Shown here: positions 25,501 to 37,800 of the stretch, piece after piece
Position numbering within the stretch: position 1 is the stretch's first letter
Layout of the letters: each line of letters opens with the position of its first letter
Assembly: GCA_013396755.1 (NCBI GenBank)
Contig: VWZF01002534.1
Span: 187,875 to 251,874 of the forward strand
Reading direction: 5' to 3'
Length of the DNA: 64,000 nt
From: Sclerurus mexicanus
Lineage: Eukaryota; Chordata; Aves; Passeriformes; Furnariidae
Translations under genes and position numbers: made by a program
Notes under the pieces: generated by a model
What the model was told of the DNA's origin: nothing
Databases searched by the model: none
Seen by the model: only the letters and a program-made list of their open reading frames with translations

Positions 25501-27046
25501 TTTATAGCATGAAGATAATTTGTAGCTAGAAACCATGCTAATTTTCATTATCATTTCATTGATTTCAATGCATTTGATATGCTTGCCTGCAGCTAGGAGA
25601 GATGACAGACAGCTTTACTTGGGAATTGTCCCGACTTTTAAAAATCTCAATTTCTCTCTAGAGAGCTTTTCCATTTACATATTAGTCATTTCAGAGCTCA
25701 CTGGGTACTTGCTGGCCTTCTCCTGAAGCAGGAGGGCTTTGCCTGCCCCACCTGTAGCTCCCACTGCAACTGAGGTACAATCCTGCAGCTGTTTGCACAC
25801 TCAGTTTGGCACAGAGATCCCAAAGACAGCAGATCAGTGAGTGTGCAAATGTGGGCACGTATAAGAAGACTTACAGGATTAGACTTGCTTAATGTTACAG
25901 TGTGAAGTATTTTTGGGATCAATTTTTGGTTTGTTGACGGAAGTTCCCCAAGGATGAGGGGTTAAAATATTTTCCATTTTATCAAGTGAAAAAATTGAAG
26001 CCTTGATTTTTACATGATGATTTTTTTTCAAGTGAAGCAGTGGTTTCAGCTTCCCAAGTTCTTTATTCCAGGCTAGAAAAGGCTGGTAAGATACCAACAG
26101 CAAACTGTATAACATATCAGTAATTTTTCTTATGATGCTAACAATTAAATTTTTTTAAAAATAGGAAAGCAAAACTGCTTATTTATAGAAATTATTTTCT
26201 TAACTAGAAAGTCTGACCCCCTTGATCAGTATGTCACAACTACATGCTTTGACAGAATTCTTGTATTAAAAACATGGATCAGAAGTCATTGAGAAAATAC
26301 ACTGTTTCCAAGCATGTATCATCAGCAAGTTCATAATAATAATATGCAGACATTCTGCTCATGGCAACACTCAGCTCTTTATGCTTTCAAAGGAAGCCAC
26401 TCCTTTATTTTTCCATTACCAAACTTAGGCAAGTCAAGAGCTACTGACTCATTAGAGAAAATCATTAACTTTTTCTATGCAACAGCAAAGATTTAGTCAT
26501 TTGACATTTTTAACGCCAAAGGATATTGAATCTTCAAGGGACACAAAACAAGCATGGTTTGGAAGGGAACGTTTTCATTGTTGGTTACACGAAGGCAGCC
26601 TGACAACAGCCAACCCAGTCTAAACCAGTGGCTGCAGCCCACCCAGTTCCATTCTCCCCTCGACGTGCTCATCCAAGCCCTTGTTTGACCCCGTGGTGAG
26701 CTGGTTCAGGAAGTTAAGCTGGCAAAAAACTAACTGTACAAAAATAATCCCAGAGGGAGGGCAGGGCTGCAGCAGCACTGGTTTGGATAGGCTGGCTGAG
26801 GCTGTTAATGAGCCACATAAATCATTTATGTATTTCTGCCTCGTTCCTCTCCAAAACAAGATGTAAAACCAAGCCTATCACTGCGAGACCAGGAATGAGG
26901 GAAGTGAGCCTATGTGGAATGGCTGCTTCTCCATGAAAACACACCCTCCTGAGTTCAACAAAATACCTTCGGGCTGCAAAGCATCCCAAGTAATTGATGA
27001 AAAGAAGCTACTTTCAAATCACAAAAAAACTGCTCCAATGGCTTAC
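19508..27046 (-). other. VAPB: VAPB intron 2
   Basis: This intron of 7.5 kb contains no exon, RNA gene or clear mobile element that I could recognise. A moderately GC-rich patch at about 23.27-23.65 kb holds the frame 23034-23441 on -, which has no family signature. Near 26556-26600 the pattern TGGTTTGGAAGGGAACGT weakly recalls a reverse-oriented CR1 tail, but it is too short to call. Confidence 0.8.
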
Positions 27047-27199
27047 CAGAAACATTAATTGATGTTCCTGCATCGATAATTCCACTGTTGGGCCTTACAC
27101 AGTATCTGCGTGGGGCTGTGGTCTTAACTTTGAAGCACACATTTCTGTCTGTGGGGTTGCCGAGCTTCAGGTTTGTGGTGACGACATCTGTGAAAGGAC
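27047..27199 (-). CDS. VAPB: VAPB exon 2, MSP domain first half
   Basis: The exon follows TCCTGCCCAG and ends at a GTAAGC donor. It supplies two bases of the Gly20 codon and then residues 21-70 in human numbering. It contains GPFTDVVTTNLKL, the CFKVKTTAPRRYC strand and VRPNSGIIDAG. Thr46 and Pro56 are both intact; T46I and P56S at these sites are known human ALS8 changes. The exon ends one base into the Val71 codon. It differs from human as I recall it at residue 65 (Thr for Ala). Confidence 0.97.
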
Positions 27200-30100
27200 C
27201 TGGGCAGGAGAGCAGAGGCAAGACTTGAAATCACACAGAAAGTACTTTTCAAGCAGGGGCTAAGCAGGCTCTAAATCTCTGTTCACAAATCTTATAAAGT
27301 AATTAGACGTCCAATTTCCACCTGCAGCACATACAGCTAATCGTGCACGCAAAGCCGGGGCCAGCCCTGCTGCAGCTCCAGCCCTCGGCCCAGCAGCTGA
27401 GATGGTCAGGAACTGCCAGACAAAGGGGGAAATCACTTACACACTGTGCCAGCACCACAACGTGGCACTCAGAGGATGCCAAATTCCCTGCTGCATCACG
27501 TTGTCCACCCCAGTAAACCCAGGCTAACAGAGACACCACATATAACGTGCCATAGATGATAAATAGGGAGTACAACACAGTTTGTTAACCAGGCAGGGAA
27601 TGGTAACAAAGGGGCGACCACAGATGCAGCTGCACGTGAAGCTGTACCTCCACAGAACCAGGATTCCACCAGGTATTCAGGAATGCCACACCCAAACCAG
27701 CAAAAAAAGCATTTAGGGCACATTGTCTTTCCCTATCAAGTTTGGGGTTTGGAGGTTTGGGGTTTTTTTTTAAATAACTCTCTTGGGTACTAGAAATCAT
27801 AAACCAGAAGAAATAAAATAGCCTACCTCACTCAGGACAGGAAATACTCATGTGGAAACAGGAAAATTTTTAGACACTGAGAGCAGTGGCAAAGATTTCC
27901 ATATTAGCAAAGCCGGAATCAAACCATCGTCAAGTTCTGCAGCACCAAGTGCAGGCAAATCCATTTCTCACAGGTTCACTGCCTAATTGGAGCTGCCCAA
28001 ATCCCTCAGGTTAGAGGAAAGCCTAGTTACTGATTTCCTGCAAGACACTGATAAATCAGACAGGCAGCACACAACTGCGGGGCTTTACAGATGGTAAAGA
28101 AGTAAAATTAAAAGAAATGTAACCACACTTTGATCAACTGTCTTCTGCACAGAAGTGATCCATTTGATGCCTGAATAAAATATTTTCATCTGTCCTCAGG
28201 AGTGAAAGCAAATTGGTCAAAGAAAAAGCACTGAACTCTTCCTTGCAGAAATGACAGCCCTGAAATTGAGAAACGGTGAATGACGATGATAATAAAAATA
28301 CTGGCAGGCGACATTCCACCACCTTCCTCCCAAAGCATGGCTGACTTAAAATAATTTCAGTTTGATGCTGTTCCTACAAATCTATCACAGAAATTTGTCT
28401 CCCGAGATGACATTTAATACAGCTGTAACAGTACTACAGTCCTGCAGCCTTTATCCTCAATTTGTCTAAAGCAATTAGAAGGGGAAACCCCCAAAACAGT
28501 CACACAACAAAACCCTCCAACCAGACAACAATGGAGCACCACTTCTGCTCCTGCTCTGACCAAACCAGCTTTGCATTTAAAACGCAACCTGGGAACAAAA
28601 AAATTGAAGCAATAAAATTTTCAGATCCCATGGCAGAGATTTCACGAAACCTGTGCCTGGTGAAACACTGAGATGTGAGAGGGAATGAAATACAGCTGTC
28701 AAGTCTTCTCTGTGTTCTGCATGCAGAGAGAGACTTCAAGCTCATGGAAAATAACTGGGCAGAAGCAGCCACGAGTCGTTAAAGAAGTTAAACAAGCCAA
28801 ACTATCAGAAAAATCCAGCAAGCATTTAGGTGTGTAAAGACAGCAGCAGACCTTCAAAACAGCTCTAACTGGGAGAAGTCTTAACATTTCAGAAGAAATT
28901 ACAGGATGCCTAAGCATTAAGGATGTGTCTTTAGTGAAAAATGACAGGCTGAGCTATTGCAGCACAGAGGGAGGGTGGGCTGAGCAAAGCCCTATATATG
29001 CAGCTGCATCCTCAGTAGTGCTTTCCTGATCTGCGTGCTGGGATGGATTTCCTGGGGGAAATACCATGTTTTTATTTGGCTGATCCATGAACGTGTGCGG
29101 GATTTGTGTGCCCCAGCACAGAGCTGCTGTTTGAAACGGTAACACGACAACAATTCTGTGTGGAAAATAATTTCCAAATGGAGTTACTTATTGCTAACGT
29201 AGATCATACCAAAATATTTGGCAGCAAAACCTTCCAGCAGATGGAATTCATTTCTTCTTGTCTGCTTGGTGTTTGCTCTTCTGTTCTGTCCACTAAGCTT
29301 TAAACAGTTTCTTTAACTCCATTTTCCCCCAATTCCAGCTTTTGCAGATCAGCCAGCACAACTGTACTAGAAGGCTGACATCTGCTTCCAGCAAACCTGT
29401 GCGAGGCACACTCCTCATGGCACTGCTGTCCAAACACTGCAGCAAAGCAAAACACAGCAGGCAAATGCAGGATTAATGTGCCATTGTAGGGGTTCTGAAG
29501 TGTGTAAAAAAATAAACAGGCAACAGGGTATTACTCAGGGGTAATTGGGGCACGGCAGTGAAATATTATCAGCTTGGCTGGCCTGCCTTTTGAGAGCAGG
29601 GCCCATGGACTGCCAGCTCAGGCTGAAACCTTGAGAACCTGCTGTTAGACTCCTATAGACAAGGTTACACGTTTTTGGGGGAGGTTGGGGTATGTGGGAG
29701 AACTATCCCAGGATAAACACAAACTAATTCTTTACTGGAGACACACCTTTGCTTTCCAACATCTGGATGTGAGCACAGCAGATAAGGCTGGAGTGGGGTG
29801 TTAACAGTCCTATGAGACACACAGCTTCCCTGGAGCTTCATTTTCCAACACAAGGCATTAGGAATTCTGGATTCATACCAGGCACAGCAAGATAAAATGC
29901 TCTACATTTCTTCCTGACGACTTTGTCCTCACTACAGTTTATACAAGTATAAGCAACACCTGGACAATGCCTGTTCCCCCCAAGGTGGGCTGTGAGCACA
30001 GTTACAGGCAGACTGGTGCCTCTGGATGGTACTTGGGTAAAAGCAAGTGAAGACTGACTCTTACTCTATTCCTAAATAGAAGCTGGACTAAACCCCACAA

Positions 30101-32861
30101 CCCTTACTTCATTACATTATTTTGTTTTGAATGTTTTTTTGATTGCTCATAATATTCCTAGATAAGTGAAACTCATACTAAGGCAGGGTGCCTTCCAAGT
30201 GACAATTTGCACGTTAAAAATCATCCCAACTATTTTTCTCACATGGTTTTTAAAGATCATGAGAAAAATGCCACTGGTATCATCCCAAGGACAAAGTTAT
30301 GGGAAACAGGGTCTGTGCGTGCATCATCTGACACAGGGTTGTCACGGGAGCGAGCTGTCTACAAGGAAGAATGTAGTAAATTGAATTTGGTGGTGGAAGT
30401 CTGAAATATTCCACAAGGACTTGATGACTTTTTCCTGCCAAAATAAAGTCAACTTGTGTTAATACAAACTGGGCACGTAGTGATAAGCAAACTAACAGAA
30501 TCACTGAAAGGAAAGGAAACATCCCCTCCTGTATTCATGCAACAAACAAGTAAGAGGTATCATGGTTTTTCACAGGGTCACTTTTCAGTAGGGTTAGTTT
30601 CAAACTACAGCTGTGGCTTCCCACCCAGGGCTACACATCCAACCCTTCCCATGTGAAGATCACAGCATTATCTCAGAATTAGCCATGCTCCATTTCCTAT
30701 TCAAACACCAGTGCTGTATCAATCTTCCCTAGGAGTGCCATTCTGCAGTGCACTGCATTATAATATCCCACATCATTTTAGTAATACAAAAGTCTGGGAA
30801 TTAGGTCAAAAGAACATGATGTCAACTCTATTTAAAATTTAAATAACTCTCATCGCAATAAAAATTGCCCATAATTGTACCAGCAAATCCAGGCTGATAA
30901 GTTTTTCATCAGCACAGTACTCACTGTGAGTTTCTGGCTACTCACAGAAACCACGTTCTGCAGTGCACTTGTCTTGAATCTTAACACATCCACTCTCACT
31001 TTAACAAAAATTCCATGCTTTAGCAAGGCAAATAACCAGTCCTCATACTGTCTGGGATGTGAGGGAAGTCAGCACAAGTATCAGCAGGGGAAAGCTTTGA
31101 TGGCACAGGTTGGGCAGGAACATTCAAACCCACCAGGAACAGTCCTCTGCACATTCGTACCTGCAAATACTACAACATCTTTATAATGAACAACACACAT
31201 CAGGTGGGCCACAGCCCCAGGGCTGCTTTATTCCTTCCTGAGTCCATCCCACTGCTGACAGGAGGTGTCCTGACCTCTCCTCTCACCACCTGCCTGTGCA
31301 GGCTGCACAGTGTGTGCCCAGAGCCGAGCCAGGGAGCTGCCTGGGCTGGAAATTAATCCACTTACCAGGCAGGGAGCGAGGGAGGGGCAGTGGGGAAGAG
31401 AAAAAGGAGAATCAGCTTTCAGCCAGATCAAGCAGCACTCAGACCTGGCATCAGGGAAGCGGCATCTTCCTGCCCAGCATTCTGCCAAATTAAGGCAACA
31501 AGGTCTCACAGTTGGCAGGTTAAAGCCAGCACACACATCCAGGCATATGCACTGCAGTCACACTTGTAGTGTTGGCATAGCTGTTGAAAGTAATTAAGGC
31601 ACATGCATAATTTCTTTGTGCTTAAATCTAATGCAAATTCTCATCTGTTTAAAGCCAGGCATCCCCTAAAAAATTTAGTGCACTTTTCACAAAAAAGCAC
31701 TGCAGGATTACTTGATACAATCACAGGCACGTTCAACTGGCAACCATTGATCCACAAGACTAAGTAAATTCTCATCAAGCTGTCCATGTTCTTCCCAGAG
31801 TGTTTCAGATGCACTTTGAGCAGCTTTCCCTAAACACCTTTAGCCACTCCAGCTCACCACAGACAAGAGCTCACCAAGAGCAAGGCAATTGGAAACAGCC
31901 AGAAATACAGGCAGAGCTTCCAGTGAGATAACCTCTCTTGTACTTCCTTTGTGGAAAGCAGTGGAATGCAATAATAGCAGGGGAAGGATGTATTTCACCA
32001 TGGTTTAATCCCATCGATGTGTCAGAGGAAAGGCATTAATCACCTGACATATTAATCAGCCAGAGAAAGGTAACCAAGGAACCTTTAATAAGGGAGATGG
32101 CGGAAAGCAGTAGAGGGGGAAAGTAAATTGTTTTGTGACTATTCTTCAGAGCCCAAATCCTACAGGTGACTAGTGGATGTCCACATGGGCAATAATTCAC
32201 CCAGTAAAAGGGCCACATTGACCCTCTGTGTGCAAGGGGAGAAGGTGGGGTTGAGTGTGATACTTGAGGTTCCTTTCCCACAACAATCATCTCTCCATCT
32301 GACTATTTCAGTCTTTCCACCTGCAACTTTTCTTGTCTTCACATCTGAGCTATTCCTTTACTATGCCCTTGACAGTACCAAGTGTTTCATTTTATTTCCA
32401 CAGTTTCTCCCATTTTATTTCTCTGGATGTCTATCAGCATTAGAGAGACAGGCAAAATAAAAAACCACTAGTGATGTGCAAGAGGGCTCAATAAGAGGTG
32501 AAGAACTTGCCTTACTGTTTGCTTCTTTTTCAAGTTATATATAAAGCTGATGACCTTTGAAGATAAACACTAAAATGAAAAGAGCTGAAATGTCAAGCAA
32601 GACATCTTGAGCTATCAGCCAGGTGCCTGTGAATCAAGAACACCCAAGATCCAAACAAATTCTCCCACCAGAGTTCAGACAAATCACTTAAAGGCTTGAT
32701 CTTCTGCTACTAAGAGCCTTAAGAGTTGACAGCAGCTCCAAAACAGAAGCAGGTTTGGACCCTTGCAGTTTCCCTCCCTGTGAAGTCAGAAGAATACTTA
32801 CCTAATTACACAAAATCTTGTGAAGATTAGTGTTTTAAAAAGTACTGTGTGCCAAGTTTTA

Positions 32862-32879
32862 ATCATCATCATCATCATG
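32862..32879. repeat. (ATC)6 microsatellite
   Basis: Six ATC units in a row, in the probable VAPB intron 1. Confidence 0.9.
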
Positions 32880-34804
32880 ATGTGACTCTGGAGACACTCA
32901 TAATTAAGTGAGCATCTGCAATTTTTGAAATCAAAGAAGTTGAAAAATGAGAAACAAGAAGAGCCCATGTTGCACAAACATCTGATTTCACAAAGAACTC
33001 ACTGAGAGGACCCAACACCCCCAAATTTGGTAATTAAAGAAAAATCCTTGTGTAAACCACGTGCCAACCTTTCAACCTCAGCTCAGATTTTAGAAGGAAT
33101 TAGCTAGAACCCCCCACCCCAATGTCTTTACTCACAGCACCACCTCCTCACCCCAAAGAGCCCTTGGAGCAAAGTGATGGCAGAGAAGTGCTCCCTTCCA
33201 CTTCTGCTGTGTCAAGCAGTAGATGCTTTGATTTCAAAAATAGAAGCAACATCCAAATGACTCCCCATGCAATAGCTGCTGCAGTGGAGCCGCTTTTGTA
33301 AAGGAGTACGTAATCAATAAAGTGACCTACGGGGGAGAAAAAAACCCAGGATGCAGAAACCCAACAAAATTACATGATCCAGATGCCAAAGCTGGAGCGA
33401 GGCTGGCACTAAGTTATTCCATTTGGATGGATTAATCAGTGTCCTTCTCTGGCCTATTTTGGCATATACTACTTTTCTCAGAGCGTGCTTATGCTCGAGG
33501 AGAAGAAAGACCCAAAACCCAAACAAATATGAGACTGACGACTATTTTCAGGGTATCTATTAGTATGCAATTTTTGTCACCTTTATCCCTCTGAGGATCA
33601 TTAACAGTCTGACTTCAGAGTTGTAAGAACTGAGAGGCCACACATAAGCTTGCCAAGAGAAACAGCAGAATATGTCCTTCATATAATTGTGGTACCAGTG
33701 TCATTTGTTTTTTTTTTCCCAAATTATCCCTTCAGAGTTTTATTGCACCCAACCATTACTTACAGCAAACTCCAGCAACAAAATCACACAACACGGAATA
33801 CTTTCTCCACGTCCTCAAGTTAAAACAGATTTCTGCACAACCAAGAGACTGAGAGCAGCCTTGGTGAGCTTTCAGAGGTGCATCTCTGTTTCAGCTGTGC
33901 TTTCAGACCCTTTTAGAACCAAACATATCGTATTACTCCGCTCACAAATATCACGTGTACCAACTCTCCCCAGGTGTGAAAACAGCTCAGAATCCCTTTC
34001 AATAACCACGATGTACCAGAGCACTCAGAGTAAAACACCTGCGTATTGTCCACGGCCTGAAGCCCCACGCGTGGGGGTGGCAGGGTGGGAATGGGGAGGA
34101 CACTGAAACAGAGCACAGGGAGCAGTGGGGATGCAGCACCAGAGAGCAGCAGGATGATGGGTTGACGTGCAAAACTCCCTGGCAAAAACACTGCTAAAGA
34201 TCGAACAAAATGTTGAGAGTCTCACTGGAAGATGCATCATGACTTTAATCACCAGCCTAAACTTTTTCTTGTAAAGTAATTTCTCCTCGTCTAATTTTCA
34301 TCACTAATCTCCATTTCAAATGCACATTAAAATGTTAGGGAAGGAGCAACTTAACTACTCTAATTTTATGCTCACATATACTCTTCAAAGAAACAAATGT
34401 GATGTGCAACTTAAATAGCAAGTGAGCAAATATTTTAAGTGCAAAACTCTGCATAAGTTGGAAATATCAGAAGAAAAAAGCAAAATTAGAGATTTTGGGA
34501 TGCACAACAAGTAGCTGCTTTTCTCATAAGTTTTAAAAAAGCCAAACCACATTAAATAGGCAGTGGGATACTATTTATAGCTACAAACAAGGAAGGAATC
34601 CCGAACTGAGCGGGCTATATTTTCAGGGGAGCCACTTGAAAACTAGCCTATTAACTGTACTGTTCCCTTTCAAAGGAAGAAAACCAACACCAAATCAGAA
34701 ATTTAGTCAGAAGCAGAGAGAAAAATTAATCAGGAAAAAAATCCCACCACCTAAGAGCTTTTACAGTCTGGCACAGAACAAGATACAAATGTCAAGTTGT
34801 GTTC

Positions 34805-34855
34805 TTCAAAGGTTCTGTCTTTTCCAGTCTAAACAATTCCATGATTCTATGACCA
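34805..34855 (+). mobile_element. CR1-like LINE 3' tail fragment
   Basis: TCTTTTCCAGTCTAAACAAT followed by TCCATGATTCTATGAC resembles the 3' end of avian CR1 retroposons, which finish in short ATTCTATG-type repeats. Only the tail is recognisable; no reverse transcriptase frame is nearby. CR1 tails of this kind are abundant in bird and reptile genomes. Confidence 0.6.
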
Positions 34856-37800
34856 CCTGCACCACTGCATGACACCAGGAAACACAGTGTAAAACCAGCC
34901 ACACAAAAACAAAGCCAAAAGGTAAATCTGACTGCCCTTACACCTTTGCTCCTACTCCGGTGAAAATGTAGGAAGGCCAGAAGAGGAAACGCAAATATTT
35001 CGAGAAGCTGCAAAATACACTGTTAATTTCCATATCACAAGGAGCAGCAGTCGCAAATATCAACAGGCCACAAACGTGGAACTGCACAAGGGAGAGGATG
35101 AACTGCTGGGAGAAACATCAGAGGCACCACTGGGGATAGCGAGGGTGAAGTTACTGGTTTGACGAAAAGGAGCAGTCTTGAGAAAAACAAAAAAGTGCAA
35201 TTTTTTCCTTAAAGAATCACGGTCATTTGACGTGCCTTCTACAAGCACAACTAATTTGAATTAGGCCTCTTAACTTGCTTTCAAAAACACAAGATTTGGC
35301 TCCATAGTGATCCCCACACCTACACAATTTTATAATCTGCATCCTAAGTAACTGGATCACCAGGCAAACCTCCCCCTTCTCTATTTTTCCACCCCTTGTG
35401 GAAACCAACCAAGAAAACAGGATTAAATTTAGAATGATAAAATCTTTAATCCATGCACCATGGTGTGAGGGACTTCGTTTACAGCTCAGAGAACCAGACA
35501 CTAAAGTCGTTCAGTAAAGAGATTATTTTCATGAAGCGTTTATAATAACGTGGGACAAGGACTGCAGGCAGCAGCAGAACCCAAACTGTACCGATGTTTT
35601 TGAGGGCACAGGAATTACAGATGAAGTAAGCAATTCTCAGAACTGTTCTAATACAGCAAGGACACACAGTCAGCTCTCAGTCTGGGTTGTCTTGCTGGTA
35701 TAAACACGGAATCACTTCGATCCATGTGCATTTTAACCCTGAATCAAACGTGGAAATGGTGATTTGCTTTGCATACATTTTCAATGACAGCGAAACTGTG
35801 ACAGCTGTTCCAGACCGAGGGCGCAAACCCCTCGTTAGGAAATGTTGCCTAACAGGCCAAGTTTTAAATTCAACAACATCCCAGACATCTCAGAAAACAT
35901 TCTATATGCCCCTACAGACACTTGGTCTACAAAGCAGCTCGGAAAGCATTTTTATGTCGAATAAATACTGGGTCAAACACCAGAGGAAGAGACCTAGCAT
36001 GAGGCTGGCCCCTAGCTTAAACAGACTGGTACTTAAATATTCATATATGGATGGAAAATAGGCTTCCTTTCTGCCTCTGGTCATCACACAGGAAGCCAAG
36101 GAAAGGGCCTTCAGTGTTCCTTGTGGTAGGAATTGTCACAGCAGGGCCAGAGTCCCTCACCTGGAGAGGTCTGGGAAGAGTTCCCGGCCCAAACAGGGAG
36201 GATCTACTTGGAGAAAAAAAACCAACCAAACAACTTGCAGCAGCAGGATGATAATGTTAAAGCTCACGTTCCTTACAAACACAAAGATGAAATGTAAGCC
36301 TGAAACAACAGCTGTTACCACAAACAGAACTGTTGCAAACACCATCAATAAAGCTTTCAAAGCCAAGCAGCCACAGTGACAGGGAAAGTAAAAAGGCTGT
36401 TATTGTACCAACTATGAAACGCATTCAGTAGTTATTAGCTGTTCCCAGCAGGCAGCAAACACAAGACCAATATGGTAACAAGATAGTAGAAAATGAGTGT
36501 GACTGCAAGATGTAGGCAGAATTAGCAAGGGTCATTTGATGCCTGCACCCTCAGCTGGACAGAAAGCTGTGTTTAGGAGCTCTCAGAAACAAGACAAACC
36601 CTCCCTTGCCCAGCGTCCTCCAAAAATTGCATTACAACATATGGAGAAGTTGCTCATTTGATTTGAAACTCATTTGATGCAATCAATACCTTCCAGAGCT
36701 GGCTGCATACAGCAAATTAAGCTGCTTTTAAAATTGGGTATTTGTTCATAGATGTAAGCTGACCTGAGCTCATGAAGTTGGATCATTTGCTATGGTGATG
36801 ATGTCCTTTTTCCAGCTGAGTTTCAAAACAGATCTGACAATCTATTTAAAGGTTTGTACTTGAATTTTTACAGTCCTAATTCTGAATTAGAGAGCAATTA
36901 AACAAAATTCACTCTTGTATTCAGAGGTAGCTAACCAATTTAAAAAGAAATAAAGCATTGCATGACTACTGATAAGTTTTTAATTTATAAAACCTGTGCA
37001 GCGAGGAAAAAAACGGGTGATAATTTATTTTCCAGTGAGAAGGAACTATCAGAAACTCCTGTGCAAATTCCTACTCCATATTCCTCTTTCATGGGTGACA
37101 GGGCTTTGCACATGCAGGGGAGCAGCTGGGAAATACAATTTACTGCTAAGCACCAGTATGGACCTGCATCCACTCTGATACATTAACTGTGGCTCTATTT
37201 GCCATGACAGCCCCAGTGCCAGGACTTGAGACAGCCACTTCTTAAGGTATGTATTTTCAATATAATTTGTTATCTGATCTGTCTTCTCAAGTGATGAATA
37301 GAGGTCACATCCCATCAACCACTGGCAAGCTGCCATCCTGGTGAGCTTTAAAGAACAAACTTGACAAACTTTTTCCTGTATCACTGCAGAAGTTCCACAG
37401 CTCAAAGTGAGCTGAAAATCCACGCACAAACATGGATTCCCAAGGGACAGCCAGTTATGAATACGTGTGTCCCTTCCCTTAGAGTAAAGGCAAGTAGTTG
37501 GTCATATTTAAAACACAAAATCATGTAGACCTAAGAGAAGCAACGGCCAAATAACAAATTTTATCACTGCATTAGATCTTTCCTTGAAATACTAATGCTT
37601 TGATCCCATTAATGCTCGTAACTTCAACTGGAATTCTCAAAATCTAAGCAGTACAAAATTATTCAAAAGTCCTTAACCCATAAATCACATTGGCCAAAGC
37701 CTTCAAGCAGATTGTGGTATTTTTGGAAATAGTCTTGGGAGACCTAAATACATTAATTAAATTTAACAGAAGATGCAGTTAAACCTCCTTGGCTGCTTCA

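Larger units (their letters stand above)
13463..27199 (-). other. VAPB: VAPB gene, coding exons 2 to 6
   Basis: Five exons join in phase on the - strand: 27047-27199, 19404-19507, 17130-17210, 15748-15924 and 13463-13621. They total 674 coding bases. With the 58 bases expected of exon 1 this gives 732, exactly 243 codons plus stop, the length of mammalian VAPB. The product is vesicle-associated membrane protein-associated protein B, a tail-anchored ER protein. Its N-terminal MSP domain binds FFAT motifs of lipid-transfer and other proteins at membrane contacts. A coiled coil and a C-terminal membrane anchor follow. VAPB rather than VAPA is shown by LGNPTDRNVCFKVK, by GIIDAG and by the C-terminal GVIIGKIAL. 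Every intron boundary is GT-AG. Only exon 1 (about 19 codons) is missing. Confidence 0.96.

Noticed and set aside
26556..26600. Possible reverse-strand CR1 tail
   Set aside because: Only about 18 bases resemble the consensus and no ATTCTATG-type end is present.
27047..27199. Assignment to VAPA rather than VAPB
   Set aside because: LGNPTDRN, GIIDAG and the exon 6 GVIIGKIAL tail fit VAPB, and the neighbours are those of VAPB.
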